Positions 1 to 4,824 of a stretch of 6,064 nucleotides of DNA are shown here, in pieces; the stretch's first letter is position 1, and each line of letters opens with the position of its first letter. This DNA comes from Desulfuromusa sp. (GTDB taxonomy: Bacteria; Desulfobacterota; Desulfuromonadia; Desulfuromonadales; Geopsychrobacteraceae). Where the stretch lies: NCBI GenBank assembly GCA_029934755.1, contig JAOZLQ010000142.1:1-6064 (forward strand), read 5' to 3'. The position numbers and the translations under genes were made by a program. Below the pieces are notes generated by a model. The model was given only the letters and a program-made list of their open reading frames with translations. It did not search any database and was not told the DNA's origin.

Positions 1-17
1 GGAGAGGGGATTTTACT

Positions 18-41
18 CCTTCCCCGCTTTATGGGGGAAGG
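18..41. repeat. Palindromic intergenic element (perfect 8-bp stem, 8-base loop)
   Basis: CCTTCCCC at 18-25 pairs exactly with GGGGAAGG at 34-41 around the loop GCTTTATG. The flanks are also G-rich on this strand (44-53, read as runs of G). Read on the minus strand, the stretch runs C-rich, stem, G-rich, as in short palindromic elements scattered between genes in many bacterial genomes. The stem and loop are read directly; membership of a dispersed repeat family is inference from its look, because only one copy lies in the window. It could also act as a transcription stop or RNA-stabilising hairpin for a gene upstream of the window. Confidence 0.6.
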
Positions 42-56
42 TTGGGATGGGGGTGT

Positions 57-77
57 TCGCGAAGCGATATTTTTTTT
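57..77 (+). terminator. Possible weak rho-independent terminator of an upstream gene
   Basis: A four-pair GC-rich stem, TCGC at 57-60 and GCGA at 64-67, closes a GAA loop. It is followed after two bases by a run of eight T at 70-77. The stem is short for a terminator, so the call is tentative. The stronger hairpin at 18-41 lies too far from the T run to be its partner, but the two together could separate this operon from whatever lies upstream. Confidence 0.25.
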
Positions 78-121
78 CTGCTCAGCTAACAAATATTGAG
101 CCTACAATTTCAGTGGCTGAA

Positions 122-135
122 AATTAGTGCTAATT
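122..135. promoter_or_regulatory. Small palindrome, possible operator
   Basis: AATTAG at 122-127 and CTAATT at 130-135 are perfect inverted repeats separated by TG. The right arm continues into a second overlapping palindrome, CTAATTAG, at 130-137. The site lies about 130 bases before the first gene of the operon, where a regulator could bind. AT-rich palindromes of this size also arise by chance, and no matching second site is present, so the function is a guess. Confidence 0.2.
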
Positions 136-147
136 AGGTCATGTTTT

Positions 148-165
148 ATCCTGTTAATCCTGTCA
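148..165. repeat. Two-copy 9-base tandem repeat
   Basis: ATCCTGTTA at 148-156 is followed directly by ATCCTGTCA at 157-165, with one mismatch. Runs built on this ATCCTGTTA-like unit are, from memory, a common kind of intergenic repeat in several bacterial groups; this would be a short or decayed example. It has no evident coding role. The 23-codon frame that starts at 141 and reads through it has no ribosome binding site. Confidence 0.5.
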
Positions 166-208
166 GAAGTTTCGATTTGGTTTTAGATTTCTCAGTAAAT
201 GTCTGCGT

Positions 209-237
209 GTAACAACGGCTAAAGAAAACGTTATATG
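209..237 (+). promoter_or_regulatory. Weak sigma-70-like promoter candidate for the EPS operon
   Basis: GTAACA at 209-214 matches four of six bases of the -35 consensus. TATATG at 232-237 matches four of six of the -10 consensus, and the spacer is 17 bases. Transcription would begin near 244, about 20 bases before the first start codon. Both boxes are poor and the region is AT-rich, so a chance match is quite possible. I looked for a sigma-54 site (GG and GC twelve bases apart in good context), because EPS loci of this type are often linked to sigma-54 regulators, and found no convincing one. Confidence 0.2.
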
Positions 238-265
238 TCAAAAAATCTTAAAGAGAAAGTCAGTA

Positions 266-1627
266 ATGATCAGACCTAAGTATTTCATAATTATTATTGA
301 TATTATTTTAGTATATCTGTCTTTTGCCGGAGCTTTTCTGCTCAGATTTGGTTCCATTTCTGGCTTGGATAATGTTTCTTTTGGTGGTTTTTTTAGATTT
401 TTTTGTTATCTGAGTGTTGTGATCTTTTCCACCTATCTATTCGAACTCTATGATTGGATGAAATTTTCCAGTCGCAAATTTTTGGTTTACCGAGGCGCTT
501 TAGTCAGTATATTTGCTTTTTTCCTTTTATCAGCTGTTTTTTATCTGTTTCCTTCCTTTCAACTAGGACGAGGGTTATTAGTTATCTCTCTAACCCTGCT
601 TTTTTTGAGCCAGCTTGGATTCAGATTCCTGATCCGAAAATTTTCTCGTTCAGCTCAATTTGCGACAAAGGTTATGATTATTGGTGCGGGTGACCTGGCA
701 CAAAGAGTTGCTGATATCGTGCCTGAAGATCATAATGTTCATAGTTATGTCCGCTTTGTTTCCTGTACGGAGAAAAAACCTGTTGTCGATCCTGAACTGA
801 TTGTTGGAGATATCGGAGATATTGATAATCTTCTTCATGACTATCGACCACAGAAGCTCGTTGTTGCCCTCAGTGAACGGCGTGGCAATTTACCACTTAA
901 GGAGTTTATGCGGAGTAAGTTGCGCGGCGTTGAAATTGTTGAAGCAACAACATACTTTGAGCAGGAAAAAGGCTGTCTGTTAATAGAAAATATGCAACCA
1001 AGTGCATTTGTCTATACACAGGGTTTTCGTATGACACCATTTATGCGTGCGTATAAGCGTATTTACGATATTATTTTTTCTACTGTTGGTTTGTGTTTTG
1101 CCGCCCCATTGTTTCCAATCTTGGCTGTAATTATCACGAGAGATACTCCTGGTCCTGTTTTTTATAAGCAATTACGAGTCGGTGAAAATGAGGTGGAATA
1201 TTTTGTCTATAAATTTCGTACGATGGGGCTGGATGCAGAGCAACAAACAGGTGCTGTCTGGGCGCAAAAAGATGATCCTAGGGTGACACGTGTCGGTCAA
1301 TTTTTGCGTAAAACCCGGTTGGATGAAATTCCTCAACTTTACAATGTCTTGAAGGGTGATATGAGTTTTATCGGGCCACGCCCGGAACGGATGGCTTTTG
1401 TTGAACGGTTAAAGGAAACGATCCCTTTTTATTCAACCCGCCATTTTGTTAAGCCTGGTGTCACGGGTTGGGCACAGGTGTGTTATCCTTATGGTGCTTC
1501 AGATGAGGATGCTTTAGAAAAAATGCGTTACGATCTGTTTTATATCAAAAACTACTCAATTTTTCTCGATTTTCGAATTATTATTGATACCATCCGTGTT
1601 GTTTTAACTGGTTTTGGAGGACGATAA
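266..1627 (+). CDS. Initiating sugar-phosphate transferase (polyprenyl glycosylphosphotransferase), XrtA/PEP-CTERM-associated EpsB type
   Basis: This 453-residue inner-membrane enzyme should transfer a sugar phosphate from a nucleotide sugar to undecaprenyl phosphate, the first step of EPS repeat-unit assembly. Four hydrophobic segments lie at about 5-27, 44-62, 77-97 and 103-123. A Rossmann-like domain follows, with GAGDLA at 140-145. The bacterial sugar transferase domain covers about 261-453, with a membrane-associated helix near 267-290, KFRTM at 316-320, the catalytic-type TRLDEIPQ at 350-357 (D353, E354), GPRPE at 370-374 and PGVTGWAQV at 397-405. The C-terminal stretch with YPYGAS (407-412) and the closing KNYSIFLDF region (428-436) resemble the sugar transferases found in exosortase loci (TIGR03013-like) more than plain WbaP or WcaJ. 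Length is normal and all key motifs are present. The start has only a weak purine-rich ribosome site (AAGAGAAAG, 251-259), but no in-frame alternative lies just upstream. The sugar transferred cannot be read from the sequence. It is the first gene of the apparent operon. Confidence 0.93.
   Translation: MIRPKYFIIIIDIILVYLSFAGAFLLRFGSISGLDNVSFGGFFRFFCYLSVVIFSTYLFELYDWMKFSSRKFLVYRGALVSIFAFFLLSAVFYLFPSFQLGRGLLVISLTLLFLSQLGFRFLIRKFSRSAQFATKVMIIGAGDLAQRVADIVPEDHNVHSYVRFVSCTEKKPVVDPELIVGDIGDIDNLLHDYRPQKLVVALSERRGNLPLKEFMRSKLRGVEIVEATTYFEQEKGCLLIENMQPSAFVYTQGFRMTPFMRAYKRIYDIIFSTVGLCFAAPLFPILAVIITRDTPGPVFYKQLRVGENEVEYFVYKFRTMGLDAEQQTGAVWAQKDDPRVTRVGQFLRKTRLDEIPQLYNVLKGDMSFIGPRPERMAFVERLKETIPFYSTRHFVKPGVTGWAQVCYPYGASDEDALEKMRYDLFYIKNYSIFLDFRIIIDTIRVVLTGFGGR
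1616..1620 (+). promoter_or_regulatory. Ribosome binding site for the GTG-started export gene
   Basis: GGAGG lies inside the last codons of the sugar transferase gene, nine bases before the GTG at 1630. It is the strongest Shine-Dalgarno sequence in the window and supports GTG as the true start. Only two bases separate the upstream stop (1625-1627) from this start, so ribosomes finishing the first gene probably restart here. Confidence 0.7.
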
Positions 1628-1629
1628 GG

Positions 1630-2430
1630 GTGAAGAGAATATTAATTTTTCATGTGTTTATTTTGCTGATGAGCCTGAATATGGCAGGATTTGCTATTGC
1701 TGATGATTATCTGATTGGGAAAGGTGATGTCCTTGAGGTCTCAGTGTGGGGTGTTCCTGAAATGAGTCGCTCTGTTACTGTCCGTCCCGATGGAAAGATT
1801 ACCTTGCCTGCTGTCGGTGATATCCTTGCAGATAGGATAACTCCTAGTGATTTGAGTAATACAATTACTCAGCTGATGAAAGAATACATCAAGCAGCCGA
1901 TTGTGACTGTTTCTGTTGAGCAAATTATTAATAACCGAGTTTATATTACTGGTGGTGGGGTATCTCGGGTTTTTGATATGACCAAAGAGACGACCTTACT
2001 AAAGCTGTTGAGCGAACTTGGTGATTTATCTGGGGTTGATTTGCGGAGAGCCTATCTTTTTCGTAATAAAGAAAAAATTAGTGGTGATTTCTATTCTCTC
2101 TATTTTGCAGGTGATCTGTCCAAGGATATGGAGCTGCAAGCTGAGGATATAATTTTTATTCCAAGTAATCGTCTGAACCTTGTTTATGTTATGGGTGCAA
2201 TTACAAATCCGCAGAATTTGCAATTTTATGAGGGAATGAAGGTGATGGATGCCATTCTTGCGGCTGGTGGTTTTACTGAGTTTGCTAAGGAGGGGAGTGT
2301 TTATGTCATCGGAAAAGATAAACAAAAACGCAAGATTGATCTCAAACAAGTGACTCGAGGGAAAGATATCAGTGCGAATGTTACTTTAATGCCTGGTGAT
2401 TACGTTATTGTTGAAGAAAGTATCTTTTAG
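1630..2430 (+). CDS. Polysaccharide export protein (Wza/EpsE-like, Poly_export + SLBB), non-lipoprotein form
   Basis: This 266-residue exported protein should form part of the periplasmic or outer-membrane conduit for EPS. It starts at GTG. A signal peptide covers about 1-24 (hydrophobic core 4-16), with likely cleavage after A22-I23-A24. The Poly_export domain spans about 25-98: YLIGKGDVLEVSVW at 27-40 and VRPDGKITLPAVGDI at 51-65 are typical. One SLBB-like domain lies at about 102-180. A second lies at about 183-263, with VYVMGAITNPQ at 185-195 and AAGGF at 211-215. Classical Wza is a lipoprotein and has a C-terminal amphipathic helix that spans the outer membrane. Here there is no cysteine anywhere, so no lipobox, and the chain ends just after the second SLBB domain (LMPGDYVIV, 253-261) with no such helix. 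The outer-membrane pore may therefore come from another protein, perhaps the barrel encoded downstream. That role is inference; the family call is firm. Confidence 0.92.
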   Translation: MKRILIFHVFILLMSLNMAGFAIADDYLIGKGDVLEVSVWGVPEMSRSVTVRPDGKITLPAVGDILADRITPSDLSNTITQLMKEYIKQPIVTVSVEQIINNRVYITGGGVSRVFDMTKETTLLKLLSELGDLSGVDLRRAYLFRNKEKISGDFYSLYFAGDLSKDMELQAEDIIFIPSNRLNLVYVMGAITNPQNLQFYEGMKVMDAILAAGGFTEFAKEGSVYVIGKDKQKRKIDLKQVTRGKDISANVTLMPGDYVIVEESIF

Positions 2431-2442
2431 GATTGTTTTACT

Positions 2443-3945
2443 ATGCAGAATTTTAAAGAACTATTTCGTTATCTTCGTGCACTCCATCGGCACAGATATT
2501 TATTCATCCTGCTGACACTGGTCGTGATGACTGCTATTGGTGTTTATAGTTTCACTTTACCCAAAAAGTATAGTGCTGATACGACGGTATTTATTGAACG
2601 AAATGTTATTGATAGTCTGGTACGGGGTATTGCTGTTTCCCCTGATATTAATGATCGGATCAGGGTGCTGCGGTATGCGATTCTCAGTCGTGATCTGGTG
2701 ACAAAAACCTTAGAAGAGGTTGGCTCAGATATTTTTACTAAGCCAGTGGCAGAACAACAAAGCTACATATCAAAGTTGATTGAACGGATAAATTTGCGAA
2801 TCCGTGGTCAGGAGTTATTTACCTTATCTTTAATTGATAAAGATCCTGTTTTTGTTCAAAAATTTGTAAATACATTGGTCGGTACATACGTTGAAGAGAA
2901 CATTTCAGCAAAAAGAGAAGAAACTTACGGCGCTAATCGCTTTCTTGATGAACAGATTGAAATTTTTAAAACAAAACTCGAAGATGCTGAAGATAAAATC
3001 ATCGACTTCCGAAAAAAAAATGGAGTTTATTTTTCAGTTGATGAAGGTGCAACGCTGGCAAACATCAGGGAACTAGAGGGGCAGATAGAAAATATTGAAT
3101 TAAATCAGGATACTCTTCTCGCTAGGAAGCGACAGATTCAGAGCCAGTTGGACTCTTTACCTGAGACAATTGATATGGTGAGTGAGTCAGCAGAAGGTGG
3201 CCGTCTCGCTGAAATGGAAAATCGGCTGAGTAATTTGTTACTGAAGTATACAGACAATTATCCAGAAGTTATCAGGCTTAAGTCGGAGATTGATGGGTTA
3301 AAAAAGCGTTTAACCGAACCCGACACTGATGAGACTAAGCCGGAGCGGACTCGACTGACTTCTTTAAACCCTCTACATCAGGAGCTTCAAGGTCGAGTAT
3401 TTGAGTTGGATGCGGAACTTTCTTCTATGAGAGCGAGAAAGCTTAATCTCCAAAAAACGATCGCCAAGCGGGAAAATGAGTTGCGTGATGTTCCTACTGC
3501 ACGGAAAGAATTGGGGATTCTTACACAACAGAGAGATTCAATCCGTAACGTTTACGATGAACTGCTTGGCAGAATGAGTCAGTCTGAAGTTTCCAAGCAA
3601 ATGGAAATTGGCAACAAAGCAGCTACTTTTCGAATTGTTGACGCTGCTGTGCTACCTGAAGTCCCGGTTTCCCCGAATATGTTGAAAATGTTTTTGCTCG
3701 CCGTAGCTGGGGGCATTGGCTGCGGTATCGGTGTTGTTTATCTCTTTGAAAATATGGATACCCGAGTACGTGATGTCGAATTATTTGCAGAGCTTGGTGT
3801 TGATGTTCTTGCCGTTGTGCCTAATATCTCTGATCCTGTTACGCTGAAACGTGTGTGGCGGAAGGATCTGTTGGTTGTTTTTGTTGCTGGTGTCTACTTG
3901 TTATGTTTTGCCGGTGTGTTTGTCTATGAAATTTATCTTCGCTAG
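2443..3945 (+). CDS. EPS chain-length determinant / co-polymerase (Wzz-GNVR, XrtA-associated type)
   Basis: This 500-residue inner-membrane protein should set polymer length and link synthesis to export; it matches the XrtA chain-length family (TIGR03007-like) in size and layout. An N-terminal Wzz segment has a first membrane helix at about 18-38. The periplasmic part includes long coiled-coil stretches at about 155-240, 255-292 and 310-390. YTDNYPEV at 269-276 is the typical 'YTDxHPxV' motif. The GNVR-like region around 350-412 ends in FRIVDAAVLPEVPVSPN (396-412), just before the second helix at about 414-435. A loop (436-474) that still reads like the linker to a Wzc kinase follows (MDTRVRDVELFAELGVDVLA, 438-457). 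A third helix at about 475-496 ends the protein. There is no Walker motif; the kinase is the separate next gene. The ribosome site is weak (AGGA, 2429-2432, overlapping the upstream stop). The gap to the export gene is 12 bases. Confidence 0.92.
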   Translation: MQNFKELFRYLRALHRHRYLFILLTLVVMTAIGVYSFTLPKKYSADTTVFIERNVIDSLVRGIAVSPDINDRIRVLRYAILSRDLVTKTLEEVGSDIFTKPVAEQQSYISKLIERINLRIRGQELFTLSLIDKDPVFVQKFVNTLVGTYVEENISAKREETYGANRFLDEQIEIFKTKLEDAEDKIIDFRKKNGVYFSVDEGATLANIRELEGQIENIELNQDTLLARKRQIQSQLDSLPETIDMVSESAEGGRLAEMENRLSNLLLKYTDNYPEVIRLKSEIDGLKKRLTEPDTDETKPERTRLTSLNPLHQELQGRVFELDAELSSMRARKLNLQKTIAKRENELRDVPTARKELGILTQQRDSIRNVYDELLGRMSQSEVSKQMEIGNKAATFRIVDAAVLPEVPVSPNMLKMFLLAVAGGIGCGIGVVYLFENMDTRVRDVELFAELGVDVLAVVPNISDPVTLKRVWRKDLLVVFVAGVYLLCFAGVFVYEIYLR

Positions 3946-3957
3946 GCGTTCTTGATT

Positions 3958-4791
3958 ATGAGTCGAATTGAAGAAGCTTTAAAAAAAGTTGCCAGTCAGC
4001 GAAAGAGGCCGATTGAGAAGAGCCTTGAGCTGAATAAAAATAAAAAAGTAGCAGCGCCAGTGCGACCGAAATCGGTTACGGAACGAGTCGGTGCGTTGCT
4101 GGATGTTGTTCCACTTAAAATTGATAATCTTATGTTGGCGACGGCACGTGAAGAGAAAACGATCGTTGTTGAAGAGTTTAATAAACTACGATCAACGGTG
4201 ATCGCGCTGACAAAAGGGGAAGCTTTTTTAAATACTTTGATGGTGACCAGTACTGCCAGCGAAGAAGGTAAATCGATGACAGCCTTGAACCTGGCGATTT
4301 CTTTAGCAAAGGAACAAGATCATACGGTTTTGTTGGTTGATACTGATCTGCGCCGCCCATCAGTCCATAAATATCTCGATATTAAACCTGAGGTTGGTTT
4401 GGTGCACTGTCTACGTGATAATCTCCCGATAGAAAAGGCATTAATTAAGACAGGTGTTGGTAAGTTGGTTGTTCTCCCTGCCGGTGAGGCAGTTAAAGAC
4501 CCCTTGGATATGCTTTCATCAATCAGGATGAAGGAAATAGTTCAGGAACTGAAGGAACGCTATCCCGAGCGCTATGTTATCTTTGATACTCCACCCGCAC
4601 AGCCTTTTGCCGATGCCGGCGTTTTGGCCGCTTTTCTTGATGCGACCCTTTTTGTCGTCAGAGAAGGAAAAGCCAATAAGGAGGACGTTGTTAAGACGAT
4701 AGAGGAGTTTAAACACCATAACCTTCTTGGGGTTGTGTATAATGATGCTCGTGTTTTTCTAAAAAGTTCGAACTATTACTATTATGATTGA
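3958..4791 (+). CDS. BY-type tyrosine-protein autokinase (XrtA-associated, CpsD/Wzc-C-like)
   Basis: This 277-residue cytoplasmic P-loop kinase should phosphorylate its own C-terminal tyrosines and drive cycles of assembly with the chain-length protein encoded just upstream. The N-terminus (MSRIEEALKKV, 1-11) is the family's usual amphipathic helix and is why I choose ATG 3958; a TTG two codons earlier (3952) is in frame but less typical. EEFNKLRST at 72-80 is the conserved pre-P-loop helix. Walker A is EEGKS at 102-106, Walker A' is LLVDTDLRRP at 125-134 (D128, D130) and Walker B is VIFDTPPA at 207-214 (D210). The Walker A lacks the usual PGEGKS form, having S-E in place of P-G, though G104-K105-S106 are kept. 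The tyrosine tail is short: only Y273-Y276 before the final aspartate. Like CpsD/CapB it is separate from its membrane partner. Gap to the upstream gene: 12 bases. The ribosome site is poor, so translational coupling is likely. Confidence 0.92.
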   Translation: MSRIEEALKKVASQRKRPIEKSLELNKNKKVAAPVRPKSVTERVGALLDVVPLKIDNLMLATAREEKTIVVEEFNKLRSTVIALTKGEAFLNTLMVTSTASEEGKSMTALNLAISLAKEQDHTVLLVDTDLRRPSVHKYLDIKPEVGLVHCLRDNLPIEKALIKTGVGKLVVLPAGEAVKDPLDMLSSIRMKEIVQELKERYPERYVIFDTPPAQPFADAGVLAAFLDATLFVVREGKANKEDVVKTIEEFKHHNLLGVVYNDARVFLKSSNYYYYD

Positions 4792-4812
4792 TTATCAATA
4801 CCTCTTGTGAGC

Positions 4813-4817
4813 AAGGA
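4813..4817 (+). promoter_or_regulatory. Ribosome binding site for the beta-barrel gene
   Basis: AAGGA lies seven bases before the ATG at 4825 and fixes that start. The ATG at 4817, which overlaps it, is out of frame with the long reading frame. The 33-base gap after the kinase stop holds nothing else that I can recognise: no hairpin and no promoter-like boxes. Confidence 0.6.
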
Positions 4818-4824
4818 TGGGACG

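Noticed and set aside
51..66. Possible sigma-54 promoter (GG at 52-53, GC at 64-65)
   Set aside because: The GG/GC spacing fits, but almost no other consensus position matches and the site overlaps the G-rich flank of the repeat.
114..130. Second sigma-54-like match, TGGC at 114-117 and TGC at 128-130
   Set aside because: The spacing between GG and GC is two bases too long for this sigma factor.
141..212. Small 23-codon frame in the leader, ATG at 141 to TAA at 210-212
   Set aside because: No ribosome binding site, no recognisable features, and part of it is the 9-base tandem repeat.
2026..2349. 107-codon minus-strand open frame inside the export protein gene
   Set aside because: It lies wholly within a well-supported plus-strand gene, its translation has no recognisable domain, and it has no operon context of its own.
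4792..4824. Possible operon break between the kinase and the barrel gene
   Set aside because: The gap is only 33 bases, with no hairpin, T-tract or promoter-like boxes; the barrel also has a good ribosome site and a family link to the locus.
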